DNA of 64,000 bases from Hungatella sp. UBA5385 (GCA_002409995.1 DHOR01000049.1:86734-150733), one strand, 5' to 3'. Shown: positions 42,605-52,016, counted from the stretch's first letter. Translations and numbers: made by a program. The notes: generated by a model not told the origin, from the letters alone.

Positions 42605-43936
42605 TTATTCGCTTATTACATTGGATTTAACATTTACTTTTCCTCTGTTGTATCGGTATAGTCCATAAATGGAAGCAAAAGCTACAAAACCAACGTTTAC
42701 CAATAAAAGCGATAGTGTCATGTTTTTAGCAGCCCAATATGCTATGAAAACCTGTACTACGCAAGAAATCACAACTATAGCTTTGTAAGCTGAATTATTA
42801 ATGTGCATATGGGATTCTTTCCATTCTTTTGGAAACTTCTCAGGCATTCTAAGTAAGCATAAATTAACAAATATTTTTGTACCATAGCTGATTAAAACCA
42901 GATTACTGGTAATCAGTGATACTGAAAAATTAAGTAAGATTGGAATTGCTCCAATGATAAAACAAACAGTTAACATCACACTTGATGCTCCATGTTTATT
43001 TTCCCTGCTAAAAAACTCAGGCAGAAAACCATCCTTTGCGGCTTTCACTACAGGTCTGGTGTAGGTTACCATACTGCTGTTAGCAGTTGTTGTAATACAC
43101 ATACCAGGTCCAAATAAAATGAACGCTGCAAGTAATATTGGTGGGAAAATCACTGCTGCAACATCAGTAAGGGGCCTGCCTGCAACTTCTGCAACCGGCA
43201 AAACATTAGCAGCTACAATACCGATTCCTGTATATACTACAGCGATAATAACTGTGGTTACCATAATGGCCCAGGGAATATCTCTCTTAGAATCTTTTGC
43301 ATCATTACTGTAGTTAATCGTCAGCCAATGTCCACTGGTTGAGAATATTAATAATGTAAATGCAGTAAGGAAACCATCCATTCCATTTGGAAGAAAATCA
43401 GCTGTACTGGCATCAAATGGATTGGAACTAAGATTAAACAAACCAAAAACAATAAAAGCTCCCATAGCAATAAGCAAAAATGTAGTCATATATTTTTGAG
43501 CTTTTGCCATTATTTCAACACCAAGCATATTCAATACATAAAATATTACGAGTATAGCGATACCCACCACTCTTTTATCAACAGAAGGAAATATTGAATT
43601 AAAATACATCGCAAAGCTGGTTCCATATAAAGCCATTGGAAGCATTCCGGTTATCTTGATTAATCCATAGATGCCGCCAACTTTATCCCCCGCCATAAGA
43701 CTGACGATTGAATAGTCTCCACCACTTATTCTTAGCGTGCTGGATAACAGCACAAACGGTATAATTGCAATAAAACCAACTATAACTGCAACTAAATAAG
43801 CCCACGGTGCGGAACGTCCTGTCTCAGTTATTGCAGAACCTAAAACTGTGACAACTCCTGCTCCAATTACTTGTCCAACTGCTAATGCAAGTAATTCAGG
43901 TCTTCCAAGGGTACGTTCTGTATTAGAATTAGCCAT
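42605..43936 (-). CDS. APC-family permease
   Basis: A 443-residue transporter with about twelve membrane helices. The PELLALAVGQVIGAGVVTVLG start is the unwound helix 1 of amino acid-polyamine-organocation permeases. It is the first gene of the operon with the LarA-like isomerase and UxaA-type dehydratase, and so likely imports their substrate, a small hydroxy or amino acid. The ion coupling cannot be told from sequence. Confidence 0.9.
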   Translation of the reverse strand: MANSNTERTLGRPELLALAVGQVIGAGVVTVLGSAITETGRSAPWAYLVAVIVGFIAIIPFVLLSSTLRISGGDYSIVSLMAGDKVGGIYGLIKITGMLPMALYGTSFAMYFNSIFPSVDKRVVGIAILVIFYVLNMLGVEIMAKAQKYMTTFLLIAMGAFIVFGLFNLSSNPFDASTADFLPNGMDGFLTAFTLLIFSTSGHWLTINYSNDAKDSKRDIPWAIMVTTVIIAVVYTGIGIVAANVLPVAEVAGRPLTDVAAVIFPPILLAAFILFGPGMCITTTANSSMVTYTRPVVKAAKDGFLPEFFSRENKHGASSVMLTVCFIIGAIPILLNFSVSLITSNLVLISYGTKIFVNLCLLRMPEKFPKEWKESHMHINNSAYKAIVVISCVVQVFIAYWAAKNMTLSLLLVNVGFVAFASIYGLYRYNRGKVNVKSNVISE

Positions 43937-44112
43937 ACATAAAACCTCCTTTCAAAATGACTTTACTGCTCCCGTTTTTATTCCCCATGTTTATCTTCCT
44001 CCTCTTCTCCTTTGTAGTTTCGTTGTCATTTGTATAATATGTTTGCAAACAGTATTAACTTAAATATTTTTTTGTGCACTTATTGTATTGTATTGATATT
44101 ATAAGCTAACAA

Positions 44113-44126
44113 ATACACAAGTGTAT
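44113..44126. promoter_or_regulatory. Candidate LysR operator between the divergent genes
   Basis: ATACACAAGTGTAT is a 6-bp-arm palindrome in the 345-bp gap between the permease and LysR genes. The gap is very AT-rich, and I could not pick clear promoters in it. No gene is visible there. Confidence 0.45.
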
Positions 44127-44281
44127 ATTACAATATCATTTAATGTTTGTTAGGTTTTAATAAAACAATCAGATTATTTTTTAACTTAATTGAATATTAA
44201 TTTGAAATCTTATCTAAAGCTGATATAATGAAATTGAAACTTTTTTTATCTTGAATTTCAAAGTATGGATGTGGTGAACTT

Positions 44282-45178
44282 ATGGAGCTTCTTCAACTGC
44301 GTTATTTCAAAGAGTTAGCGGAATCGGAACATTTAACCAATACTGCAAAAAAATTAATGATTTCTCCCCCTTCCCTCAGCCTCACAATATCAAAACTGGA
44401 GGCTGAACTTGGTACCCCCTTATTTGACCGGGTAGGGCGCAATTTACGCCTGAACGATTATGGCAAAGATTTTTATAAGTACATTAGAAAAGGACTGGCC
44501 TCCATTGATAAAGGTACCCAGGAGATTAGTGAACGATTAAAGCTTGTGAAAGCTACCCTGAATATTGCCATAGCAAGCCCCAGGATATGGGAGGATTGTT
44601 TAAATAATTTTAAGCAGTCCTATAGCCATATCACGGTTAATATAGAAACATTATTACCTAAGAATTTTCTTTTGCATGAGGAATGGCAGTATGACTTTTT
44701 TATTGGTATTACCCGTGAGATTGATAAAGATTTTTTTCAATATAGAATATTAAGAAAAGAAGAAATGCCTGTTGTATTAATTTCAAAAAACAATCCGCTG
44801 TCAGAGCTTAAAAGTGTTGACTTTCGCCAACTAAAAAACGAAAGCTTTATTTCACTAGGCGAACTTAATCCAACCTCTCATAAATTTATCTTAGACATGT
44901 GTGAACTGTCCAATTTTAAGCCACAGAAAATTGTAAAGGCCAACTATTTCACCCGCATGAAATATCTTGAAGAAAATAAAGGAATTGTTTTAACATCAGA
45001 ACTAGGTGCTGACAGGAATTCTATTATGACAGATAATTATTCTGTTGTGCCTGTTACATTTCCTATGCTGACCAGGCAGCAGGCTATTGCATTGGAGAAG
45101 GATTCGGATATCAGTGCTGCCGGGAAACTGTTTCTGGATTTTATAGTTCAATACTGCTGTGATCATCCTAATTTATAA
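44282..45178 (+). CDS. LysR-family regulator of the LarA/UxaA-type operon
   Basis: A 298-residue LysR regulator. The N-terminal winged helix is MELLQLRYFKELAESEHLTNTAKKLMISPPSLSLTISKLE (two segments of the usual motif), and the rest is the effector-binding domain. It is transcribed divergently from the permease-isomerase-dehydratase operon, the usual arrangement for a LysR activator, and probably senses the imported acid. A hairpin terminator follows. Confidence 0.88.
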   Translation: MELLQLRYFKELAESEHLTNTAKKLMISPPSLSLTISKLEAELGTPLFDRVGRNLRLNDYGKDFYKYIRKGLASIDKGTQEISERLKLVKATLNIAIASPRIWEDCLNNFKQSYSHITVNIETLLPKNFLLHEEWQYDFFIGITREIDKDFFQYRILRKEEMPVVLISKNNPLSELKSVDFRQLKNESFISLGELNPTSHKFILDMCELSNFKPQKIVKANYFTRMKYLEENKGIVLTSELGADRNSIMTDNYSVVPVTFPMLTRQQAIALEKDSDISAAGKLFLDFIVQYCCDHPNL

Positions 45179-45183
45179 TAAAT

Positions 45184-45232
45184 ATAGAGTTCTAAAACAG
45201 TGCATAGAAACTGGCTGATTTAGAACTCTATT
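45184..45232 (+). terminator. Terminator of the LysR gene
   Basis: ATAGAGTTCTAAA and TTTAGAACTCTAT are exact reverse complements around a 23-nt loop. Confidence 0.6.
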
Positions 45233-45376
45233 ATCTAAAATCTCAAAAAGAGTTTCATTTCAAATAAACTTCTGCTATAATAAAATTGTTAATTTCTAAG
45301 GGGATTTCTTCCCCTTCTAACACCTTGGCATTTCGCCAATAATCACCAACAAATAATCCATTAGGAGAACATGCTT

Positions 45377-45565
45377 ATGACAAAAAAACAGTATCCATCC
45401 AATAACATGGAGGGCATTTTGATGTCCGAAGAAGAGGCTATGGAAATACTCAGGAATTGCTCAGCCTATGATAAGTATCTGTCTTTGACAAAGGAACTGC
45501 AGCAGGAGGTATCTGATTTCATCCAGGGGAAAAAAGATGAAGAACTGGAGCAGCTTCGTAAATAA
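45377..45565 (+). CDS. Small helical protein of unknown function (62 aa)
   Basis: I do not recognise this 62-residue protein. It is acidic and predicted helical, with an EEEAMEILRNCSAYDKYLSL segment and a charged KKDEELEQLRK end, and has no membrane helix. The ATG at 45377 lies 9 nt after AGGAG. It ends just before a bidirectional terminator, opposite tmRNA, and appears to be a single-gene unit. Confidence 0.55.
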   Translation: MTKKQYPSNNMEGILMSEEEAMEILRNCSAYDKYLSLTKELQQEVSDFIQGKKDEELEQLRK

Positions 45566-45590
45566 TTATCTTTAACCAAATAATGAACTT

Positions 45591-45619
45591 AAAAAAAGTC
45601 TGGCAATCGCCAGACTTTT
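45591..45619. terminator. Bidirectional terminator of ssrA and the small protein gene
   Basis: AAAAAAAGTCTGGC and GCCAGACTTTTT flank AATC. It ends 6 nt from the mature tmRNA 3' end and also follows the small protein gene. Confidence 0.88.
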
Positions 45620-45624
45620 TAAAA

Positions 45625-45963
45625 TGGAGTAGACGGGAGTTGAACCCGTGTCCAAAAACCAATTCCCTGTTCTTCTACTATCATAGTCAGTTTATTGACA
45701 TTCCCTCCACTGCCCGGGAACTAACACCCTGACAGCTTTAGTAGCTTCATAATACGCCCAGATGCTCAAAGCTTTGCATAAGTCGTTTCTCACAAAGTCG
45801 ATGCCGGGATCTTAAAGTGTGAGTGCTCTAAGGCCGACAAGCAGCTTACGCTGCTAAAGCTAATTCGTTATTGTTAGCGTTTATATTTAGGTTTGCCATT
45901 TGACGCATCGCATGCGGATAGCTTCACCAGCTGCATGATCCCTGTCGAAACCAGTACTACCCC
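45625..45963 (-). ncRNA. ssrA: Transfer-messenger RNA
   Basis: On the minus strand the 5' end GGGGTAG pairs with CTACTCC at the 3' end, and the discriminator A is at 45625; CCA is not encoded. The 3' part has the T-arm of tRNA-Ala type with GGGTTCAACTCCCG. The open frame at 45846-45878 encodes the tag ANNNELALAA followed by TAA. The 5' GGTTTCGACAGGG segment is the usual start of the tRNA-like domain. Mature length 339 nt. It rescues ribosomes stalled on broken messages. Confidence 0.95.
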
Positions 45964-45993
45964 TTGCTGGTACTCATCTCTCTGAGCAAATTA

Positions 45994-46022
45994 ATATTAA
46001 CATGAATAAAAAGTAATGTCAA
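45994..46022 (-). promoter_or_regulatory. Promoter of ssrA
   Basis: On the minus strand TTGACA (46017-46022), a 17-nt spacer and TAATAT (45994-45999). It lies about 30 nt upstream of the mature 5' end. Confidence 0.85.
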
Positions 46023-46060
46023 TGTCCACTTTTCGCAAGATTCCCCATGAATTTCCTTAA

Positions 46061-47425
46061 TCAAAACCCTTTTTCCACAAGTCCCTTCACGATCTGGACA
46101 TAACATTCCACAACATCAAATCCTTTGTAATCTTCTCTTTTTAAATCAATAATATCCCCATGGGATATCCCCCGGCGGCCTGTTGATCTTAAGACTCCCT
46201 GAAATTCTCCCCATTTTGCAGAATCAATGCTGACAAGACCATCATTTTCCCCTTCCAAAGGTTTAATCATAGAATATGGAATCCACAGCAGCGGATCGGC
46301 GAAACGTCCTTTCATGACTGTTGCATAGCTTTGATAATAAACTTCCGGCATATCAGGAGTATCATTGTTAAATCGTTGACTTTCCTTAGTGGAAAACTGA
46401 TGGGTTGCATTATAAAAATCAGGGTTTTTATCTCCAAATCTAAGGAATGTTTTGTTAAAACAATTTGCAACAAACCGGTATAATCCATCAGGCAGACGGC
46501 AGGCATAATCTACAAACCTGCACCCTCTGTGAGGGGTACAGACTGTAGTGAGAGATGCAGTATAAGGTGCCATGCCCAAACAGCTTATTGCATAGCGGGA
46601 ATCCAGCCCGCCTTTGGAATGAGCGATAATATTCACCTTGTCACAACCGGTCTCCTTTAGTACCTCCTGAATTTTATTTCTAATGTCCTCTGCATTATAA
46701 GCAATGGTTCCCAGAGCCTCCTGATTTCCATAATAAATCGTTGCTCCATACCTGGTCAGCTCTTTGGGGATTCGTCCCCAATAATTAAAATACTTAATAT
46801 CCCGAAATCCAATTCCATGAACCAGAATCAATGGGTATTTTGTCTTACATATATCTGACTCTGCCCGCACGGTTCGAAGATTATCCTTATAACAGGCAAA
46901 ATCATATTCTGCCCGCACCAGCTTCATGGCATAGAGAAGAACTCCTGCATTAACCAGCGGAATCCACATTGCCAGAACCATAATTATTCTGGTTCTCAGC
47001 CGCAATCTTACAGAAGTAAAAAATATGCGCAGAATTCCATTCCATAAAATAATCAGGTTTATGACAATGGAATATATCATATTTCCTATTAGAACCGGAA
47101 TCTGAAGAGACTCCCAGTGAGGATAAAGTTTTATATAAATAACAATTTGCACAAGGAAACCGTAAATTGCAGCACTTCCTAATGTGCAGCCGCCTCTCAT
47201 CACTGTAAAACGAAGCCCAGGGCTATTTTTATCATAGTATGGAAGGATATTTATGCAGAGCCAGAATCCCAATATAGCAATCAGCAGTATGCCCAGACTT
47301 ATAGGATTTGCAAAAATCCCGCCGCACCATTTTAAAGTATATAATCCGTATATCAAAAGAGGAATATTGGAAGACAGCGGAATAAATAATCCATAGAATA
47401 CTCCTCTTCTAAGCCGTTTATTCAT
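46061..47425 (-). CDS. Membrane-anchored alpha/beta hydrolase (lipase-like)
   Basis: A 454-residue protein. The first 180 residues hold about five membrane helices. The rest is an alpha/beta hydrolase with PLILVHGIGFRD as the oxyanion segment, the nucleophile in AHSKGG, ENDGLV with the acid and GISHGD with the His. This matches triacylglycerol lipase/esterase-type proteins seen in Clostridia with an N-terminal membrane domain. The substrate is unknown, perhaps a membrane lipid. It follows the HD-domain gene on the same strand, with a 1-nt gap. Confidence 0.85.
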   Translation of the reverse strand: MNKRLRRGVFYGLFIPLSSNIPLLIYGLYTLKWCGGIFANPISLGILLIAILGFWLCINILPYYDKNSPGLRFTVMRGGCTLGSAAIYGFLVQIVIYIKLYPHWESLQIPVLIGNMIYSIVINLIILWNGILRIFFTSVRLRLRTRIIMVLAMWIPLVNAGVLLYAMKLVRAEYDFACYKDNLRTVRAESDICKTKYPLILVHGIGFRDIKYFNYWGRIPKELTRYGATIYYGNQEALGTIAYNAEDIRNKIQEVLKETGCDKVNIIAHSKGGLDSRYAISCLGMAPYTASLTTVCTPHRGCRFVDYACRLPDGLYRFVANCFNKTFLRFGDKNPDFYNATHQFSTKESQRFNNDTPDMPEVYYQSYATVMKGRFADPLLWIPYSMIKPLEGENDGLVSIDSAKWGEFQGVLRSTGRRGISHGDIIDLKREDYKGFDVVECYVQIVKGLVEKGF

Positions 47426-47426
47426 T

Positions 47427-48116
47427 CTATTGTTTATGACCTCCTAAATGATCTATGAGAGTCTTCTGCCCTCTCTCGTAAGTGGAACTTGCTTCATATA
47501 AAAGACTTTCATAAAAAGCTTTTGCTGCTGCTTTCCGCTCTGCAGCAACCTCTGTTGCTCTCTTTGTGTGAAACTTCGTATACAAATCTTCCAGTTTGTA
47601 TTTATATTCCTGAAGAAAACTGGGTTGTTTATCATCGGTACCATCAGATACATTACCCTGTTCAGTAAGGCTATACAAAGGCTCACCAACCTGCCCTTTG
47701 TATAGCAAAGTGCGTGCGATTCCTACTGCGCCGGTTACATCAAGCTTATCAGCATCAAACAGTATCTGTGCTTCAAGGCTCATAGAAACCGAACCGCCAC
47801 GGAAACGATGATTTTTGATACAGTCTTTCACCTTTTCTGCGTAATCCTGATGAAATCCTTTGGAAATCAGATAATCATATGCCTTTTCTGAGCCAACAGC
47901 CTCGTGGCACAATTCAGGATTTTCAAACTCCTCTTTTCTGCCTATATCATGGAGAAGGCAGGCGCTGATCAGCACATCGTAATCCACATTTTCCTCGTAG
48001 GAGGCGATATCTAAGGCTGAATATAAAACTCTGTAAATATGCTCTTTATCATGGGCGCTGTCATCCATACAGGTAAGCATATAGTTGTCAAGCATTCCGT
48101 AAGTTTCTGTATTCAT
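47427..48116 (-). CDS. HD-domain phosphohydrolase
   Basis: A 229-residue HD-superfamily protein. The metal ligands are in order His of SAHDKEH, His-Asp of CLLHDIGR and Asp of LFDADKLD. Such single-domain proteins hydrolyse nucleotides or nucleotide second messengers; the substrate is unknown. Its gene lies between the GNAT gene and the lipase-like gene with 1-4 nt gaps, so the run 46061-49648 is one operon. Confidence 0.88.
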   Translation of the reverse strand: MNTETYGMLDNYMLTCMDDSAHDKEHIYRVLYSALDIASYEENVDYDVLISACLLHDIGRKEEFENPELCHEAVGSEKAYDYLISKGFHQDYAEKVKDCIKNHRFRGGSVSMSLEAQILFDADKLDVTGAVGIARTLLYKGQVGEPLYSLTEQGNVSDGTDDKQPSFLQEYKYKLEDLYTKFHTKRATEVAAERKAAAKAFYESLLYEASSTYERGQKTLIDHLGGHKQ

Positions 48117-48120
48117 GCAG

Positions 48121-48645
48121 TCAGCTCCATTCCTCTTTTAGTATTCCATATTCGTAAGTATCAAGCCAGATAGGATTGTTTGCCTCATCTTTAAAAAAGT
48201 AAACATTCTTAAGCAAGGTACCCTCTCGTCTGAATCCAAGCCGCTCTAATAGTTTCCATGAACCGCTGTTCAGAGGATTGCAATTTGCTACAATTCTTCT
48301 GGCATTGCAGTTTTCAAACACATAAGATAATAAAGCTCTGGAACTTTCATAGGCGTAACCATTTCTCCAATAATCAGAATTGAAAACATAGCCAAGCTCC
48401 CATGTGTCAAAATCTCCTTTTGACAGCCAGACATTGCCTATGACCTTCCCTGTCTTTAAACATACTGCATGAAAATCATGGTTAGCAGCTCTCTTCTTTG
48501 CCTCTGCCACAGCCATTTCATATGTATAGGTTTTATATGGTTCAAATTGAACAACCTCTTCTTTTGATAAATAATCATATAAGTCTGAACCATCATTTTC
48601 CTCAAAATAACGAATAATCAACCTCTCTGTCTCAATATACATCAT
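48121..48645 (-). CDS. GNAT acetyltransferase (RimJ/RimL-like)
   Basis: A 174-residue acetyltransferase with the RimJ/L pattern: IETERLIIRYFEENDGSDLY, ELGYVFNSDYWRNGYAYESSRALLSYVF with the acetyl-CoA loop and ARRIVANCNPLNSGSWKLLERLGFRREG. The start at 48645 follows GGGAGGAAAC and is chosen over the ATG at 48690, which lies inside the Dus gene. The target amine is unknown. Confidence 0.88.
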   Translation of the reverse strand: MMYIETERLIIRYFEENDGSDLYDYLSKEEVVQFEPYKTYTYEMAVAEAKKRAANHDFHAVCLKTGKVIGNVWLSKGDFDTWELGYVFNSDYWRNGYAYESSRALLSYVFENCNARRIVANCNPLNSGSWKLLERLGFRREGTLLKNVYFFKDEANNPIWLDTYEYGILKEEWS

Positions 48646-48664
48646 GTTTCCTCCCTTTTTTTCT

Positions 48665-49648
48665 CTACTCCTTCGCTTGATATCCAGCATATTCTCCTAT
48701 ATCCAGATCCCGAAACAAGCTGTTAACAGCTGCCTCATACTCTCCCATACGCTGGGATTTGCGAATTGCCTTCCCATACTTTTCGCTTCCTGGGAACAGG
48801 CAGATCATATAAATCCATAGCTCTTTCATCTTAAAAAGCACATTGCGGTCCCCTGATATCACCTCAGAATAGCCATTTAACAATGCATTGTGAAAATCCC
48901 TTAAACGCTGCTTTTCAAGAGTTTTTCCATCAACAATCCTTTCCACAAGCCCAGGATTACCAATAAGACCTCTTCCAACCATGACGCTGTCTATATCAGG
49001 AAATGTTTTTATAAAATTCTCATAATCCTCCGCTGTGAAAATGTTGCCATTATAACACACCGGAATCTTACTGATTCTGGCACCTTCTGCAAATGCTGCC
49101 ATATCAGGTGTATTTCTGTAAAAGTCCTTCTGTACTCTTGGATGAATGGTCAACTCTTTAATGGGATACTTATTGAAAATCTCCATTAATTCAGGAAATT
49201 CCTCAGAGCTGTACTTTCCGATTCTTGTTTTTACCGAAATTTCCATAGCTTGTCCTGAATTTGTCATAGAAAGGCCTGAGAATATAGCATCCAAAAATTG
49301 ATCCAGCTTCTCAGGATCAGCCAGGAATCCGGAGCCTCTTCCCTTTGACACCACTGTACCTGAGGGGCAGCCCAGATTTAAATTGACCTCTCTGTATCCA
49401 TAACTTCCTATCTCATTTGCGGCCCAGATAAAATCATCCGCTTTGTTGGTAAGAATCTGGGGAATAACCTTCATACCTTGGTTATTTTCAGGAAGAATAT
49501 CATTCTTTTCCCGTGATGTCAGCTTTCGATTCTGGGTTGGCACTATAAATGGGGTGTAATAGGCTTCCATTGGACGAAAGAACTGATGATAAGTATTTCT
49601 ATATAAGTAACCTGTGACTCCTTCCATAGGAGCTAGATAAAATTTCAT
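48665..49648 (-). CDS. tRNA-dihydrouridine synthase
   Basis: A 327-residue Dus-family flavoenzyme that reduces uridine in the tRNA D-loop with NADPH. The N-terminal YLAPMEGVTGYLYRNTYHQFF, NLNLGCPSGTVVSKGRGSGFL with the catalytic Cys, ISVKTRIG, LTIHPRVQKDFY, CYNGNIF and MVGRGLIGNPGLVE segments are all present. The order is normal and the length complete. It heads the operon with the GNAT, HD and lipase-like genes. Confidence 0.94.
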   Translation of the reverse strand: MKFYLAPMEGVTGYLYRNTYHQFFRPMEAYYTPFIVPTQNRKLTSREKNDILPENNQGMKVIPQILTNKADDFIWAANEIGSYGYREVNLNLGCPSGTVVSKGRGSGFLADPEKLDQFLDAIFSGLSMTNSGQAMEISVKTRIGKYSSEEFPELMEIFNKYPIKELTIHPRVQKDFYRNTPDMAAFAEGARISKIPVCYNGNIFTAEDYENFIKTFPDIDSVMVGRGLIGNPGLVERIVDGKTLEKQRLRDFHNALLNGYSEVISGDRNVLFKMKELWIYMICLFPGSEKYGKAIRKSQRMGEYEAAVNSLFRDLDIGEYAGYQAKE

Positions 49649-49671
49649 AACATTTATCCTCTTTAACTGTT

Positions 49672-50460
49672 TTATGTAGCATAAGCTGGATTTGCTTTTC
49701 GAATTAAATTTCCATATTCATTTTTAAGATCTGAAAATGCACTTTGTACTGTATCAGGAATAGTAACATGGGCAATATAAGCTCTCCCCTTTGGTCCATA
49801 ACCTTCCGGATCATCAGATAATCTGGGAATCTCTCCCATAAGCAGAGAGATATACCGCTCCATCTCCCATATACCTTTTATAGAATCTTTGAATACAAGC
49901 TGAGAATTTCGGACAATTACCTCCGCTTGGTAGGCTGCATAGTTGATAATTGTAATTTTATCAGAAACATATTTGCGCATACCTGCTTCCATTCGATACT
50001 GCATTGTTGCATCCTGAGTAAGGATAATGCTGTTAAATGAAATCCCATTATCTAATAATAACTCTAAAAGGTTTGTTATGTTATTGCCGCAATTTGTAGA
50101 TTGACACTCCAGCAAGTCCGGCTTTAAATCATACTTATATTTTATATATTGGGCAAATACTTCTGCTTCTGGTAAACCCTCTGTAACAATCTCAGGAATC
50201 TCCTTATGTACTTGTTCTCTCAGGGTTTGTGTTGTATGACCTGCACCGCCTACGATGACATATTTCTTAGCAATATTGTTCTTCATTCCATGTGCTAAAA
50301 CATCTCCACCACACAGAACACTTCCGCCAAACAACACCATAACATCCGCCTGAGGAAAACCATACTTCTTCTTTAGTTTCGCCTGAGTTAAACAGGGAAT
50401 ATCTCGCTTTCCACAAAAACTGCCTAATATATTAATGCGATCTGCAATTCGCTGGTTCAT
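49672..50460 (-). CDS. YdcF-family (DUF218) protein
   Basis: A 262-residue cytoplasmic DUF218/YdcF-like protein. It has DVMVLFGGSVLCGGDVLAHGM as the N-terminal Rossmann-like segment, KYVIVGGAGHTTQTLREQ, then STNCGNNITNLLELLLDNG and IILTQDATMQYRMEAGMRK. YdcF binds SAM in vitro, but no reaction is known. It lies upstream of the Dus gene on the same strand (23-bp gap). The 277 bp before it (50461-50737) are AT-rich and hold no gene that I can support. Confidence 0.78.
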   Translation of the reverse strand: MNQRIADRINILGSFCGKRDIPCLTQAKLKKKYGFPQADVMVLFGGSVLCGGDVLAHGMKNNIAKKYVIVGGAGHTTQTLREQVHKEIPEIVTEGLPEAEVFAQYIKYKYDLKPDLLECQSTNCGNNITNLLELLLDNGISFNSIILTQDATMQYRMEAGMRKYVSDKITIINYAAYQAEVIVRNSQLVFKDSIKGIWEMERYISLLMGEIPRLSDDPEGYGPKGRAYIAHVTIPDTVQSAFSDLKNEYGNLIRKANPAYAT

Positions 50461-50737
50461 TCTTAATCTGCCCTTCTGAAACCGTAATATTAGTATTTTA
50501 TCCTAACTGCATGAAAATTGCCACCTTATTTTCATTTTCCATTTCATCACACTATCATTTTCCATTACATGAACCATGAAAGCTACATAATAATCAAGCG
50601 TCTTATTAATCAAAATAAGACTGTTACATCACTGATTATAAGCAATGATTTTAACCACTAATTATAATCAACTGATGAAACAGCCTCTGTTTTTCGTAAA
50701 TCGTATTCACACAATTCCAACCAAAACCAATTTCCAC

Positions 50738-51106
50738 TCAATCATACCTGATCTGATAAACTCTGTATCCTGCGTCCTTTACAACTGCTCTCAATTCATC
50801 TTCAGGCACATCTGTCTTCATGTAGATATCAGCTTTTTCCTCCATCAAAGTAATCCGTGCCCAGACACCATTGATGCGGTTTAAACTATTAGCCACTCTG
50901 TTGGCACAGCTTTCACAAGTCATACCGTCGATCATCAGAGTCTTATGATAAGGATAATTAGCAGGATTCTGATCCTTCACTTTTACTTTTTTTACCGGAG
51001 CCTGACTGGAAGAGCCACAGCAGCCGGAAGTTAACCGTTTCATATAACTTTTTATCCCAATGACACCTGCTGCAACTAAAATCAAACAGATAATCGCTGT
51101 TGACAT
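50738..51106 (-). CDS. Membrane-anchored HMA-domain protein
   Basis: A 122-residue protein. Residues 3-18 form a membrane helix, followed by a CCGSSSQ segment (Cys29, Cys30) that resembles FeoB-associated Cys-rich membrane proteins. Residues 54-122 are a heavy-metal-associated domain with the GMTCESC motif (Cys64, Cys67) for a soft metal ion. It may pass copper or another ion to a partner. The dyad ahead of it is of the TTAGTTAG type, which points to a metal-responsive regulator. Confidence 0.85.
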   Translation of the reverse strand: MSTAIICLILVAAGVIGIKSYMKRLTSGCCGSSSQAPVKKVKVKDQNPANYPYHKTLMIDGMTCESCANRVANSLNRINGVWARITLMEEKADIYMKTDVPEDELRAVVKDAGYRVYQIRYD

Positions 51107-51120
51107 ATAAGCACCTCCTT

Positions 51121-51175
51121 TTAGTTAGCCTTCGCTAACTATCTTAAGATTAGCACTTTATCACTCAAAAGTCAA
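51121..51175 (-). promoter_or_regulatory. Promoter with metalloregulator-type dyad for the HMA gene
   Basis: On the minus strand TTGACT (51170-51175), a 17-nt spacer and TAATCT (51147-51152). TAGTTAGC-CTTC-GCTAACTA (51122-51141) covers the predicted start site. It resembles DtxR/IdeR-type boxes in its TTAGTTAG half-sites; assignment is inference. Confidence 0.5.
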
Positions 51176-52016
51176 GGCTCTGATCTAACGAACTTTTATC
51201 TTTCCCATTTTTATGAAGCTTTCTATACTGTGAAGGTGTCATGCCGGCTATCTTCTTAAATACCCTGTTAAAATGGGTGATATTAGAAAATCCTGTAGCC
51301 CTGCTGATCTCTGTAATATTGCAATCAGTTTCCATCATCTTTCTCTGAGCATTCATGATGCGGGTAATATTCACATATTGAATAATGGTACTATTTGTGT
51401 AACGTTTAAATTCTCTGCACAGGTAATAAGGGCTGATGTAAAAATTCTGAGCCAATTGGTCCAGATTAATATCCTGATGGTAATTCTTATGGATATACTG
51501 AATCACTTCATTGATTCTATTGGTTTTTTCAGTTTTAACAGGTGTATGAACATCCCGGATTACAGTTAAAAGAAGCAGATTCAATAAGCTGTGCATGTAT
51601 TCCATATCATAAACAGATGGTGTTTCCTGCTCATTTAAAAGCTGACGCAGCATTGTGTAAATGATCTGCCCTGTTTTGGGTTCCGGCTTATAGACTCCTG
51701 TTCCCTCTGTCAAAGCTTTTAATAGTTTAGGCGAATCTATCTCATCCGGATGGAAATAGACCAGAAGCCGTTTAAATGGCATGTCTTTCTCCCCATAGGA
51801 ATGGTGCATCACATAAGGACTGAATATAAGAAGCTCTCCTGGATTGATTTTATAAAGCTGATCATCAATCATATGATATCGTTTTCCCGTTTCAAGATAG
51901 TACAGCTCAAAATAATCATGATAATGGGATTTGCCCATATTGTCATTGATTCCCTGAATTCGTTCACAGGCAATGGATTTGCCCTGAGCCATTATAATAC
52001 CTGCCTGATCAATCAA
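51165..52016 (-). CDS. AraC-family regulator of the GH31 gene
   Basis: A 283-residue regulator with an N-terminal cupin-like sensor domain (HYHDYFELYYLETGKRYHMI, GELLIFSPYVMHH) and a C-terminal AraC domain with two helix-turn-helix motifs (about residues 165-270). It is divergent from the GH31 gene with 150 bp between, so it probably activates it in response to a sugar. The start codon is weakly supported. Confidence 0.88.
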   Translation of the reverse strand: MIDQAGIIMAQGKSIACERIQGINDNMGKSHYHDYFELYYLETGKRYHMIDDQLYKINPGELLIFSPYVMHHSYGEKDMPFKRLLVYFHPDEIDSPKLLKALTEGTGVYKPEPKTGQIIYTMLRQLLNEQETPSVYDMEYMHSLLNLLLLTVIRDVHTPVKTEKTNRINEVIQYIHKNYHQDINLDQLAQNFYISPYYLCREFKRYTNSTIIQYVNITRIMNAQRKMMETDCNITEISRATGFSNITHFNRVFKKIAGMTPSQYRKLHKNGKDKSSLDQSLDF

